Shown here piece after piece: positions 17,653 through 26,058 of a stretch of 64,000 nt of DNA (positions are counted from its first letter, which is position 1; each line of letters begins with the position of its first letter). Below the pieces are notes generated by a model. That model had not been told where the DNA came from, made no database searches, and worked only from the letters and a program-made list of their open reading frames with translations. This stretch comes from Pseudomonas sp. K2I15 (GTDB lineage: Bacteria > Pseudomonadota > Gammaproteobacteria > Pseudomonadales > Pseudomonadaceae), in NCBI RefSeq assembly GCF_002204795.1, contig NZ_NIXO01000002.1, positions 186,001 through 250,000 on the forward strand, written 5' to 3'. Both the position numbers and the translations under genes were made by a program.

Positions 17653-18441
17653 ATGCACAACACCCATGCCTCCATCGATCTGCCCTCCCTGCGCAAACAA
17701 AAAATCCTGTTGCTGCTGGAGCGCGATGGCAAAGTCACCGCCTCGGATCTGGTGGAGCATTTCGCCGTGTCCCAGGACACCATCCGCCGCGACCTTGGCG
17801 AGCTCGCCTCCGCCGGCCTGCTGCAACGCGTGCATGGCGGCGCGTTGCCAAGGCCCAAGGACACCGGCAAGGACTTCTTCACCCGTTTTGGCGAAACCAC
17901 GGCGACCAAGCGCCACTTGGCGCAGCTCGCGGCCGACCGCGTAGAAGACGGCCAGATCGTGCTGTTCGACTCCGGGACCACCACCCTGCAAATCGCCCAG
18001 TCCTTGCCGCACTCCATCAGGCTGACTGCCGTCACCCACTCACCGATGATTGCCATCGCGCTGTCCGAACACCCGAACGTGACGGTGATTCTCGCCGGTG
18101 GCCAACTCAACCCCGTGACCATGGCCGCCAGCGGGCACGAGGCGCTGCGACTGATCCAGGGCATCAAGGCGGACCTGCTGTTCACAGGCGTATGCGCACT
18201 GCATCCACAAGTCGGCATCAGCTCGCTGCACTTTGAGGAGGTGGCGGTGAAACAGGCTATGCTCGACAGCGCCTCCCACGTTGTAGCAGTCACACTGGCC
18301 GACAAGCTGGGCGCCGTGGAGCCGTTTGTAGTAGCACCGTGCAGCCGCATTCACACGCTGATTACCGAATGGCATGTGCCGCCGGGCAGTGTCGAGGCTT
18401 ATGAATGCCTGGGGCTGGAGGTGATGCAAGTGGATGCCTGA
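17653..18441 (+). CDS. DeoR/GlpR family transcriptional regulator
   Basis: This 262-residue regulator has a DeoR helix-turn-helix (SDLVEHFAVSQDTIRRDL, residues 33-50) and a sugar-phosphate-binding domain (IVLFDSGTTTLQIAQSL; VILAGGQLNP). It lies 54 bp before a D-2-hydroxyacid dehydrogenase on the same strand, so the pair may form an operon for a sugar-acid or hydroxyacid pathway. It differs from the DeoR gene at 13640 and is not a recent duplicate. Confidence 0.88.
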   Translation: MHNTHASIDLPSLRKQKILLLLERDGKVTASDLVEHFAVSQDTIRRDLGELASAGLLQRVHGGALPRPKDTGKDFFTRFGETTATKRHLAQLAADRVEDGQIVLFDSGTTTLQIAQSLPHSIRLTAVTHSPMIAIALSEHPNVTVILAGGQLNPVTMAASGHEALRLIQGIKADLLFTGVCALHPQVGISSLHFEEVAVKQAMLDSASHVVAVTLADKLGAVEPFVVAPCSRIHTLITEWHVPPGSVEAYECLGLEVMQVDA

Positions 18442-18495
18442 CAAACCGCCCCATAACAGGCTTGGCCCAGTAGCCCTTTGCAGAGGAATACATCC

Positions 18496-19551
18496 ATGGC
18501 GTTTCCCGTCCTGATCCTGGATGCCCCCAACCCGCCCTTACTTCATGACGAAATCGAACGGTCCCTGGCATATGGGTTGGACATCACCCTCAACCTGCAC
18601 TACTTCGCCGACCAGGCCAGCATCAAAACGCACTACGCCGGGCGCATTCGGTTCGTGGACGTTAATTGCCACGACACACCTTCGCTGATTGATGCCGTGG
18701 TAAAGGCCGGTGGCTACAGCGTACTCAAGACCCGTTTGAACATTCCGCTGGGGGCGGCGCTGATCAACGCCGCCGCGTCGCCTGATCTAGGCAGCCCTTT
18801 ACAAGCGATCGCCCAGGCAGGTGTCGGGGTCAACCATATCGACTTGCAGGCAGCCGCCGAGCGTGGCGTGGCCGTACTCAATACCCCTGGCTCCAACGCG
18901 ACGGCAGTGGCTGAATATGTGCTGGCACAAACGCTGTTTCTGTCTCGTGACCTTGATCTCTACAGCGCCAAAACCCATCAGGGCCAGTGGTCAAAAGGCC
19001 TGCTCGCTCCCGCGTTGCAAATCGCCGAGTTGACGCTGGGGCTGGTGGGCTCGGGCAGGATCGCCCAGGCGCTCGCCCATAAGGCCCAGGCCCTGGGCAT
19101 GAAAGTGATCGCCACTGGCTCCGAGCGGTTCACCCAACAGGCCGCGGCGAACCTGGGCCTGCAGTGGCGCGCCACACTCGGCGAGTTGCTGGATGAGGCT
19201 GACGTCGTGTCCATTCACACACCACTCACCGCGCAGACCAAGGGCTTGTTCGACAGCACCGTATTCACGCGGATGAAACAGGGGTCGATCCTGATCAACA
19301 CAGCCCGTGGCGGCATCATCAACGAGGGCGAGTTGGCAACGTTCATGAGGCGCTTTCCCAGCCATATCAAGGGGGTCGCTATCGATACCTTTGCCCGGGA
19401 AAAAGATCAGTTCGACTCGCCTTTGATTGGCATTGCCAACGCGATACTGACGCCACACATCGCCGGCAACACACGCACCGCAATCCTTGAGGCGTCCACG
19501 CAGATCATTGACCACATTCATGCCTTTCACCAAGCAACGCTTGAAGGCTGA
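18496..19551 (+). CDS. D-isomer-specific 2-hydroxyacid dehydrogenase
   Basis: This 351-residue NAD-dependent dehydrogenase starts at the ATG at 18496, with GAGGAA upstream. The Rossmann motif is LGLVGSGRIAQALAHKA. The catalytic Arg lies in NTARGGIINEGEL and the catalytic His in TPHIAGNT. The N-terminal substrate domain has GVGVNHIDLQAA. It would interconvert a 2-hydroxyacid and a 2-oxoacid. The preceding DeoR gene may regulate it. The substrate is not predictable from sequence. Confidence 0.88.
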   Translation: MAFPVLILDAPNPPLLHDEIERSLAYGLDITLNLHYFADQASIKTHYAGRIRFVDVNCHDTPSLIDAVVKAGGYSVLKTRLNIPLGAALINAAASPDLGSPLQAIAQAGVGVNHIDLQAAAERGVAVLNTPGSNATAVAEYVLAQTLFLSRDLDLYSAKTHQGQWSKGLLAPALQIAELTLGLVGSGRIAQALAHKAQALGMKVIATGSERFTQQAAANLGLQWRATLGELLDEADVVSIHTPLTAQTKGLFDSTVFTRMKQGSILINTARGGIINEGELATFMRRFPSHIKGVAIDTFAREKDQFDSPLIGIANAILTPHIAGNTRTAILEASTQIIDHIHAFHQATLEG

Positions 19552-19562
19552 GGGCATAGGTA

Positions 19563-19994
19563 TCAGAACAACACCGACGCTGCATCCCTCATGAAAATCT
19601 CCACCGTCTTCGGCCCGACGCCCTCGAACTCATTCAGGCGCTGTTCAAATTCCCCACGGTCGGCGCTGGCATGGTGTATCCGGCTGATCTTGCCCGCGTA
19701 CTCCGCATTCAGTTTGCTGCTGAGATCCAGCAGGCGTTGCGCGGTAGTTTCGTCGTAACGCACGTAATGCGCCTCACCAAGCATCGCTACCAACTCGCGG
19801 GAGGTGCAATGCTGCAATTTGCGCGGCGTGTCCCGCCCATGCTTCACCACAATCACCTGATAAGCCTGCGCCGCGATCTGTGCCTGAATGCGCTTGCCCA
19901 TCAGGAAGCTGGCGATAAACCACTTGAACAAAGCGCTGTCATCGCCGGGCCTGAGTTCAATACCCAACTCCCCGGCGCTGATGGATCGCCCCAT
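19563..19994 (-). CDS. Small helix-hairpin-helix protein, endonuclease III-like
   Basis: This 143-residue protein ends with a helix-hairpin-helix motif, FEGVGPKTVEIFMRD (near residues 122-136), as found in endonuclease III/MutY-type glycosylases. The front half (LFKWFIASFLMGKRIQAQIA) resembles the start of the HhH-GPD fold. No Fe-S cysteine loop and no clear catalytic Lys/Asp pair are evident, so enzyme activity is uncertain. It sits with stress-type genes. It may be a DNA-binding or repair accessory protein. Confidence 0.65.
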   Translation of the reverse strand: MGRSISAGELGIELRPGDDSALFKWFIASFLMGKRIQAQIAAQAYQVIVVKHGRDTPRKLQHCTSRELVAMLGEAHYVRYDETTAQRLLDLSSKLNAEYAGKISRIHHASADRGEFEQRLNEFEGVGPKTVEIFMRDAASVLF

Positions 19995-20009
19995 AACCGC
20001 CTCCGCCCT

Positions 20010-20234
20010 TCACTGGCCCAGCTTGCGTTCGACCTTGGCGGCCTGCTCATTGATCCGGTCGGTTTGCCGTTGTGTGTCCTTGATGGACGTCGGCGTAATC
20101 AGCTTGTCGACGGTTTCTGTCTTGGGGTTGGGCCGCTGCAAGGCACTGTCCTCATCATCAACGCGGCGACCTTTCTGCGCCTGTTCGGAGCTGATCGCAT
20201 CGGGGGTTTTATCGGCGGTTTTTTGAATGCCCAT
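20010..20234 (-). CDS. Conserved hypothetical small hydrophilic protein
   Basis: This 74-residue, highly charged protein (MGIQKTADKTPDAISSEQ) has no membrane segment and no motif that I recognise. It is supported by a strong AGGAGAAC Shine-Dalgarno and by codon use like its neighbours. It lies 15 bp upstream of the HhH gene on the same strand, suggesting co-transcription. Proteins of this low-complexity type often accompany stress-induced genes in Pseudomonas, but no function can be stated. Confidence 0.65.
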   Translation of the reverse strand: MGIQKTADKTPDAISSEQAQKGRRVDDEDSALQRPNPKTETVDKLITPTSIKDTQRQTDRINEQAAKVERKLGQ

Positions 20235-20431
20235 AGGGGTTCTCCTGCAGTAGAAAGGTTGCGCTCCAGCACGGAACCGTTATTCAGCAGAGCCCATGGC
20301 TTTTCAATAGTTCAAGGAAACTGTCCCGGGTGCGGTCGCGAGAAATAAGCGCAAATTAATTTAAACCTTTTGCTCAGGCGCCCCCTCAACAGTCAGGTAA
20401 CGGCATCGCGCCACTCCTCAGGAGAAGCATC

Positions 20432-20935
20432 ATGAACCACCTGCTGATGAAACAAATGGGACTGACCTTCGCGCTGGTCGCGGGCTCGATTGGCGCGGCC
20501 ATGGCGGCCACTTCCAATGACTTCGTCGACGCTGCCGCCCAAGGCGGCATCACCGAAGTAGAGGCCGGCAAACTGGCGCTGGAAAAGAGCGGTGCCGCGG
20601 ACGTCAAAGCCTTTGCCCAACACATGATTACCGACCATTCCAAGGCCAATCAGGAACTGACGGCCCTGGCGACAAAGCTCGACATCAAGGTTCCGGACGA
20701 CGCCAGCCTGACCGACAAGGCCAAGAAAATGATCCTGGAGATTCGTGAAGAGTCTTTCGACAAGGCTTACGCCAACAACCAGGTGAAGGCCCACGAAGAC
20801 ACCGTGGCGCTGTTCAAAAAAGAAGCCGCCTCCTCGGACAACGCAGAACTGAAGGCTTTCGCCGAGAAGACCCTGCCTACGCTCGAAGCCCATTTGAAGA
20901 TGGCCAAGGAGCTGCAGTCCCAGCACGCCAATTAA
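20432..20935 (+). CDS. DUF4142 exported protein
   Basis: This 167-residue protein has a signal peptide (cleavage probably after AAMAA, near residue 26). A ferritin-like helical DUF4142 domain follows, with NDFVDAAAQGGITEVEAGKLAL and the heptad-like FAQHMITDHSKANQEL. Shine-Dalgarno AGGAGAAG precedes the ATG. Family members are periplasmic and often stress-associated; the biochemical role is unknown. It lies 29 bp before the PfpI-type gene, probably in an operon. Confidence 0.85.
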   Translation: MNHLLMKQMGLTFALVAGSIGAAMAATSNDFVDAAAQGGITEVEAGKLALEKSGAADVKAFAQHMITDHSKANQELTALATKLDIKVPDDASLTDKAKKMILEIREESFDKAYANNQVKAHEDTVALFKKEAASSDNAELKAFAEKTLPTLEAHLKMAKELQSQHAN

Positions 20936-20964
20936 TCATCTACCCACTCAGGAGACACTCGACC

Positions 20965-21525
20965 ATGAGTTCGCAACTGCACGGCAAGAAGATTCTGATC
21001 ATCACCTCCAACACCGGCATCGAGCGCGACGAGTTGCTCAAGCCGCTGGAAACCCTGCGCGGTTTCGGCGCCACGGTGACCCACGGTTCCAGTAAAGGTG
21101 GCAGCACCCAGACCTTTCTCAAGGACACCGAGAAAGACAAGACAGTGGAATCCGATGCCAAGCTTTCAGACCTGAGCGACGGTGATTTCGATGCGTTGGT
21201 CATACCTGGTGGCACCGTCAATGCCGACACCCTGCGCCAAGACGCCGACGCCCTTCGGCTGATCAAAGATTTCGTCAAGGCCGGAAAAACCGTAGCCGCC
21301 ATCTGCCACGGCCCCTGGGCCCTGATCGATGCCGGCGTGATCGTCGGCAAGACCCTCACGTCTTACAAAAGCGTTCGCACCGACCTGGTCAATGCCGGGG
21401 CGGAAAACTGGGTGGATACTGAGGTGAAGGAGTGCCCGGCCAATGGCTGGACACTGATCACTTCACGCACCCCCGATGACTTGCCAGCGTTCAACCAGGC
21501 TGTTGCCAAGGTGTTGGCGGCTTAA
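20965..21525 (+). CDS. DJ-1/PfpI family protein (YhbO-like)
   Basis: This 186-residue protein is a DJ-1/PfpI superfamily member. The nucleophile elbow AAICHGPW places the catalytic Cys at 114 followed by His115, and a conserved Glu lies near residues 20-23. VIPGG and the C-terminal TSRTPDDLPAF are family hallmarks. Members are reported as proteases, deglycases or glyoxalase III-type stress proteins; which activity applies cannot be read here. It is the second gene after the DUF4142 gene. Confidence 0.9.
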   Translation: MSSQLHGKKILIITSNTGIERDELLKPLETLRGFGATVTHGSSKGGSTQTFLKDTEKDKTVESDAKLSDLSDGDFDALVIPGGTVNADTLRQDADALRLIKDFVKAGKTVAAICHGPWALIDAGVIVGKTLTSYKSVRTDLVNAGAENWVDTEVKECPANGWTLITSRTPDDLPAFNQAVAKVLAA

Positions 21526-21537
21526 CGCGAGCCAATA

Positions 21538-21566
21538 AAAACAGGCGCCCCCCAGGAGCCTGTTTT
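21538..21566. terminator. Bidirectional intrinsic terminator
   Basis: The inverted repeat AAAACAGGC (21538-21546) and GCCTGTTTT (21558-21566) forms a 9-bp stem with an 11-base loop. T-rich or A-rich flanks lie on both sides. It lies between the convergent PfpI-type and PLDc_N genes and should stop transcription from both. Confidence 0.8.
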
Positions 21567-21580
21567 GTTTCGATTCTGTA

Positions 21581-21802
21581 TCAGCCTTTGCCGTGCCCGG
21601 TGGCATGCGTCGCGCGGTTTACACCCTTGGGTCCAAAAAACGCCCAGAGTATCAGCCCCAGCAGCGGCATAAAGATCAGTACCACCAGCCACAAGCCTTT
21701 GGTTTCCCAGCCACTGCCACTGCGCAGCACGCTGTTGATCGCCCACAGTTCCAGCAGTACCAGAATCACCGCCAAGCCAATCCAGACATATTCGATTTGC
21801 AT
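21581..21802 (-). CDS. PLDc_N-domain small membrane protein
   Basis: This 73-residue protein has two hydrophobic helices (WIGLAVILVLLELWAI and LWLVVLIFMPLLGLILWAFFG). The pattern is that of the phospholipase D-nuclease N-terminal membrane domain (PLDc_N) without the enzyme domain. The AGGAGG Shine-Dalgarno at the 21802 start is perfect. Its function is unknown; stand-alone PLDc_N proteins are common and often small membrane-stress proteins. Confidence 0.78.
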   Translation of the reverse strand: MQIEYVWIGLAVILVLLELWAINSVLRSGSGWETKGLWLVVLIFMPLLGLILWAFFGPKGVNRATHATGHGKG

Positions 21803-22059
21803 GATTCATCCTCCTGAGGTCGTATGCGTTAGGTCAAGCGACACGCCCGAGGGTTCATTAAAATTGCAAAGGCGTCAGGCATTGGAAAGTCAGCGGCGGC
21901 AGGGCATGGCCATTCGTCGCATGCGTGAAAACTTTTTCAAACTTCGCTTTGGCTGGCGGATTCACAATTAGGCAACACCATTGATTCGCTCATTATTAAG
22001 GCGTCACCGAAGGCTGAGATGCTCCAGGCTTCGGCCCCACCGCCAAGAGGGATTGAGTC

Positions 22060-22380
22060 ATGAAGACCAGCATTTCCCAAAGGATCGTACTTGTTGCCTG
22101 CTTCACGCTCGTACTGAGCGCCCCTGCATACGCGGCTTTCGGCGACGACACCGCCCCCGAGGCGCGCGCCTTGAGCGGTAACAGCCTCCCAGGCTCCGCA
22201 CTCCCGCCCGGCACCTATCCCAGCAGCCCATCCGGGGCCGATAGCAGTGGCAGCAAAGACGCTGAGACCAAAGCGCCCGCACCGTCAAAAAGCGTAAAAG
22301 GCACTGGCCACAAGAGCCCTTCAACCCCACGTCCCGCCAGAAAATCCGATAAGAAAGCCGTTCCTCAATCGGGCAGTTGA
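22060..22380 (+). CDS. Secreted Pro/Ser-rich hypothetical protein
   Basis: This 106-residue protein has a clear signal peptide (cleavage after APAYA, near residue 26). The mature part is rich in Pro, Ser, Gly and Lys (LPPGTYPSSPSGADSSG), probably disordered and basic at the end. An AAGAGGGA Shine-Dalgarno precedes the ATG. I do not recognise a family. The last 16 bases overlap the convergent YhcG-type remnant. Confidence 0.6.
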   Translation: MKTSISQRIVLVACFTLVLSAPAYAAFGDDTAPEARALSGNSLPGSALPPGTYPSSPSGADSSGSKDAETKAPAPSKSVKGTGHKSPSTPRPARKSDKKAVPQSGS

Positions 22381-22690
22381 GGCGCCGATTTCAACGCCAG
22401 CTCATGCTCAATCTGTTCAATACTGGGCAGACTGGTTTGCAGCTCTGCCGGCAGTGATTCCACCCGTTGATACTCGGCAACACCAATGGGGCGCGAGCTG
22501 TCACGCAGGGCGTATTCGGCCACGACTTCGTTCTTGCTCTTGCACAACAGCAGGCCGATGGTGGGGCTGTCTTGGGGGTGCTTGAGCTGGGCGTCTACCG
22601 CCGCGAGGTAGAAACCCAACTGCCCCAGATGGTCGGGCTTGAATTTGCCGGCCTTGAGTTCGATCACCACGTAGCAGCGCAGCTTGAATG
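22365..22690 (-). pseudogene. C-terminal remnant of a YhcG-type (DUF1016) PDDEXK nuclease
   Basis: Reading in frame from about 22690, the translation gives FKLRCYVVIELKAGKFKPDH, then GQLGFYLAAVDAQLK and PTIGLLLCKSKNEVVAEYAL. These are the conserved end of YhcG/DUF1016 PDDEXK proteins, with the core VIELKAGKFKP holding E-x-K. Full proteins are about 350 residues; only about 108 remain. An in-frame TGA lies just upstream (near 22726) and no N-terminal half is present. It is a decayed gene or a fragment left by rearrangement. Confidence 0.75.
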
Positions 22691-22798
22691 CTTTCGATAC
22701 AAACCAGCTGGAAACGTGCGTTCATGCGGATCAAGACGTGCCCCAACTCGCGTGCTGTGGTCAAATGAGCCGGTCACTTCCATGGTTATTCCCGATCT

Positions 22799-23452
22799 AT
22801 GAACGCCACACCCACCGACGACCGCCAGGCATCCACCGGGGACCGCATCCTGCTCCTGCTCAAGACCCGTGGCCCACTGAAAACCACGGACCTGGCTGCC
22901 CTGTTGGAAATCACCTCCGAAGCCGCCCGCCAGCAGATCCAGAAGTTGCAGGTCGCGGAGCTGATCGTCGGAGTATCGGCCCCCATTTCAGGTGCCGGCC
23001 GGCCTTCGTTGAAGTGGACATTAACGGAAACCGCCCAGAGCAAATTTCCGGACTCCCACAGCGTGTTGACATTGCACCTGATCGAGTCCATCGAAGGGAT
23101 TTTTGGCAGCGAAGGCGTGGAAAAAGTCATTTCCAGCATGGAGGCGACCGCCAAGCACGAATACATCCAGGCCTGCTCCGCCGCGCCGACGTTGCAGGAG
23201 AAAGTCGAGATCCTGGTGCAGATTCGCGAACGTGCCGGGTACATGGCGCAAATGGAGCCGCTGGACGATGGCTGGCTATTGGTGGAGAACCACTGCCCGA
23301 TCTGCGTGGCCGCCCGCAAGTGCCAGGGGTTCTGCCGTTCGGAGTTGCAGATTTTCCAGGCAGCGCTCGGCGATGAGAATGTGGTGGAACGACGCGAGCA
23401 TTTGATTTCCGGGGATCGGCGCTGCGCCTACAGCATCCAGCCCCGCAAGTAA
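22799..23452 (+). CDS. HTH transcriptional regulator with C-terminal Cys cluster (SufR-like)
   Basis: This 217-residue protein has an N-terminal winged helix (LLLLKTRGPLKTTDLAALLEITSEAARQQIQKL, residues 18-50, then GAGRPSLKWTLTE). The C-terminal half has a cysteine cluster C-x2-C-x5-C-x3-C (CPICVAARKCQGFC) plus a later Cys, suggesting an Fe-S cluster or metal. The layout resembles COG2345/SufR-like regulators but with different Cys spacing. No good Shine-Dalgarno precedes the ATG. The target is unknown; the divergent region upstream has been disturbed by the nuclease remnant. Confidence 0.8.
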   Translation: MNATPTDDRQASTGDRILLLLKTRGPLKTTDLAALLEITSEAARQQIQKLQVAELIVGVSAPISGAGRPSLKWTLTETAQSKFPDSHSVLTLHLIESIEGIFGSEGVEKVISSMEATAKHEYIQACSAAPTLQEKVEILVQIRERAGYMAQMEPLDDGWLLVENHCPICVAARKCQGFCRSELQIFQAALGDENVVERREHLISGDRRCAYSIQPRK

Positions 23453-23458
23453 GACAGA

Positions 23459-23558
23459 GGCTGCGATGGGCTGCGCAGCAACCGCAACTCCCTCACCGCA
23501 GTGTCCCGGATACACCAACGGTTCAGGACTCACACCTGCTGCGCAGTCCATCGCAGCC
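23459..23558. repeat. REP-like inverted repeat pair, family 'GGCTGCGATGG'
   Basis: Arms 23459-23480 and 23537-23558 are 22-base inverse complements (GGCTGCGATGGGCTGCGCAG...) with one mismatch. They lie between convergent genes and may also act as a transcription end. The family differs from the other repeats in the window. Confidence 0.7.
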
Positions 23559-23575
23559 TTGGCCTCAAGCCTCAG

Positions 23576-24076
23576 TCAGGCCCATTGCAGATTGAACAGT
23601 GCAAACGCCAACAGCGCCCAGACCGACAGCACCAAGTGCGTCAGCTGCAAGCCCTCCTGGCGAATCCAGTAGCCAAACCACAAGCCACCCAGCAGCATCG
23701 CGAAAACGAAGGCAGAGAAGCCGCTGAGCGCGAGGTTGAGCCATGGCCGGGCGGCCGACAGACCCTCGCCGAGGATCAACTGGTAGCTGCCGGCCCACGC
23801 CACCACTGCTGCGACGACTTGCAGGGCCAGCACCACCAGCAGTGCCAACCGATGCAGGCGCGGGGAGCGCACGGCACGCCTCAACAACGGCGTGTCGATG
23901 GTCGGGTTCTGGTGCAACGGCGCCATGGCCATCGTCGCGCCCACCGCACCAACCGAGCTGCGAAAAGCCTGCCCGTTATTGACCACGGCGAGGGTCAGCC
24001 AAACGCTCAAGCCAAGGGCCTGAGTGCCCAGGAACAGCCCGACTGAACCACCCTGCAGCAATGCCTCCACGCTCAT
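23576..24076 (-). CDS. DUF2165-type integral membrane protein
   Basis: This 166-residue protein has four hydrophobic segments (FLGTQALGLSVWLTLAVVNN; LALLVVLALQVVAAVVAWAGS; FSAFVFAMLLGGLWFGYWI; LVLSVWALLAFALF). The LWFGYWIRQEG region matches the DUF2165 family. A perfect AAGGAGG precedes the ATG. The upstream region has two TTGGATA direct repeats (24114 and 24136) and the inverted repeat CTTGG-N6-CCAAG (24113-24128), possibly regulatory. Function is unknown. Confidence 0.7.
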   Translation of the reverse strand: MSVEALLQGGSVGLFLGTQALGLSVWLTLAVVNNGQAFRSSVGAVGATMAMAPLHQNPTIDTPLLRRAVRSPRLHRLALLVVLALQVVAAVVAWAGSYQLILGEGLSAARPWLNLALSGFSAFVFAMLLGGLWFGYWIRQEGLQLTHLVLSVWALLAFALFNLQWA

Positions 24077-24288
24077 CCAAACCTCCTTATTTGCTGAAAA
24101 GGAAAATCAGGTCTTGGATATTTCCAAGAACATATTTGGATAATACGTTGGGCACTTTTAATTAAACAAGCAAATACTTTCTTAAATGGCAGTACCAAGT
24201 ACTTGGGCCGCGCTTGGTTGCGGCCAACCACGGCCGCCTTGCAGGCAGATCAGCTTCATCAGCGTTGCCGAGTGGATCAGGCAGAACC

Positions 24289-24843
24289 TCAAGGCACCGG
24301 CAACCACCCGCTGAACCGCCCCTGATCATCCAGCGCGCACCAGGCAAACTCCCACGGCAGTGGCGGCAACGTTTGCAGGGGTGCGCCACTGCCCTGCTTC
24401 CAGTCCACCACTTGCAGCGGTGAGCCTTGCCAAGCCAGGACCACGCCCCTGGCATTGCTGGTGTCATCGCTGACCCAACGGGCCGCCGCCGCCGTCATGA
24501 ACGCTTCGATGGGCTCCTCATCGATCTGCGCGCGATACACCGAACCGAGCAACCAACGGCACACGCTCACGTGGTAGGTCCAGTTCAGGGAGGGACGGTT
24601 GCGGTAAGCCCACGTCATGAAACTGCGGAACAGGTTCAAGCCCTCCGGCGGGTCGAGCTTGAGCAAACCGGGGCAGATGTCGAACAAGGTGTGCCAGTAC
24701 GGCAGCAACCGCGCATCCAGGTGGACGAAACAACGGGCGTTACTCGGGTATTCGACAGATGGCAACACCCCTTCGCCGCGCGACGGACGGCGGGACGCCT
24801 TGCTGACAAGACGGCCTGCGCCGGAAGGCAAAACATGGCTCAT
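24289..24843 (-). CDS. Hypothetical protein
   Basis: This 184-residue protein (start MSHVLPSGAG) shows no signal peptide or membrane segment. It has several Trp and aromatic clusters (LPYWHTLFDI, SLNWTYHVSVCRWLLG) and ends CALDDQGRFSGWLPVP. I do not recognise the family. Codon use is like the neighbours and the frame is long and clean, so it is likely a real gene. It lies 62 bp downstream of the DUF2946 gene on the same strand. Confidence 0.6.
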   Translation of the reverse strand: MSHVLPSGAGRLVSKASRRPSRGEGVLPSVEYPSNARCFVHLDARLLPYWHTLFDICPGLLKLDPPEGLNLFRSFMTWAYRNRPSLNWTYHVSVCRWLLGSVYRAQIDEEPIEAFMTAAAARWVSDDTSNARGVVLAWQGSPLQVVDWKQGSGAPLQTLPPLPWEFAWCALDDQGRFSGWLPVP

Positions 24844-24905
24844 GGAACACACTCACACTCGTGACGATAGAACGCCTCCTGGTATCAGGAAGCCCAGGGC
24901 ACACG

Positions 24906-25289
24906 TCAGAATGCAGGGGAAGCGCGAGGGTTGGCCGAGGGCCAGGAGTAACGCGGAGGGGCCTTGTTGCGCCGCTCATGGGCCGGGCGCGGCTTTTGCC
25001 CAAGGCCCAACAGCCAGGCCAGGCAAAACAGGAAGACGATGCCCAGGGTCACGGCGGAGCATACCGGGCAGGCGAAGAAGTTCGACCAACTGCTGGCCGT
25101 GGGGTTGCCAAGGCCTGTGTCCGAGGCCGGTGCCTTGGTACCCAGGCTTGAGCAGAACTGCCCGCCCAGGCCGCTGAGCTCCAGGCCCATCATCTGCCCA
25201 TGGCCCAAACCGCAGACGAACACATTGAACAGGACGCAAAAATACAGGGTCCAGGCAATAAGTGAACGGTCCGGGCGGGAGAGTTTCAT
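24906..25289 (-). CDS. DUF2946 domain protein, possibly copper-related
   Basis: This 127-residue protein has an N-terminal hydrophobic segment (LIAWTLYFCVLFNVFVCGLGHGQ), a central CPVC pair (FFACPVCSAV) and a second helix (LGIVFLFCLAWLLGLG). The pattern matches DUF2946, often next to copper-handling genes. The divergent SCO and PCuAC genes fit that context. It may bind or sense copper in the membrane (inference). Confidence 0.75.
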   Translation of the reverse strand: MKLSRPDRSLIAWTLYFCVLFNVFVCGLGHGQMMGLELSGLGGQFCSSLGTKAPASDTGLGNPTASSWSNFFACPVCSAVTLGIVFLFCLAWLLGLGQKPRPAHERRNKAPPRYSWPSANPRASPAF

Positions 25290-25452
25290 GGCGGCGACTT
25301 TACCACCGAATATCCGGGCGCATGAAGCCTGCCCATGCCTGTGACAGAACGTCGCAGATTACGTGCGCAGGTCGGGGTTGTTAGAATGCCACGCTCTCCT
25401 CGCCTGATTTAACGCTTCGTGGTACCCAGGCGCTTCACAGGATGCACAGTTG

Positions 25453-26058
25453 ATGAGTACGTTATTCACCCGCCGCAAGGTCCTCACCGGCATGGGAATG
25501 CTGGGCCTGGGCCTGCTGGCCGGCTGTGACAACAGCCCGAAACTGAACTTCAAGTACGGCAAGGATCTGAGCGACAAGATCATGGGCCGTACCTTCAAGC
25601 TCAAGAACACTGACGGCGAAACCGTCACCTTGAGTTCCTTCCGTGGCCTGATGCCGGTGGTGTTCTTCGGCTTCACCCAATGCCCGGCCGTGTGCCCGAC
25701 CACCCTGGCGCGCATGGCCCAGGCGAAAAAGCTGATGGGCCGCGACGGCAAGATCATGCAGGTGGTTTTTATCACCCTCGACCCGGAACGCGACACACCC
25801 AAGATTCTCGACGCCTACGTCAAGGCCTTCGACCCCAGCTTCGAAGCGCTGTACGGCACCCCGGAAGAAATCGCCGTGGCCGCCAAGGAGTTCGGGATCT
25901 TTTATGAAAAGATCCCCGCCGGCGACAGCTACACCCTCTCCCACACCGCCACCAGCTTTGTGTTCGACACCCGGGGCACCCTGCGCCTGGGCCTGTCGGC
26001 CTCGCTTAACGCCAAAGAGTGCGCAGAAGACCTGCTCACCGTCATGGAGGTCTGCTAA
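25453..26058 (+). CDS. SCO family copper chaperone (lipoprotein)
   Basis: This 201-residue SCO1/SenC-type protein delivers copper to cytochrome oxidase or acts in thiol redox. The lipobox LAGC puts the lipidated Cys at 25. The copper ligands are CPAVC (Cys77, Cys81) and His164 (TLSHTATSFVF), all present. The thioredoxin-like fold is evident (VVFFGFTQCPAVCPTTL; DPERDTPKIL). Its stop overlaps the start of the PCuAC gene (TAATG), indicating coupled translation. Confidence 0.92.
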   Translation: MSTLFTRRKVLTGMGMLGLGLLAGCDNSPKLNFKYGKDLSDKIMGRTFKLKNTDGETVTLSSFRGLMPVVFFGFTQCPAVCPTTLARMAQAKKLMGRDGKIMQVVFITLDPERDTPKILDAYVKAFDPSFEALYGTPEEIAVAAKEFGIFYEKIPAGDSYTLSHTATSFVFDTRGTLRLGLSASLNAKECAEDLLTVMEVC

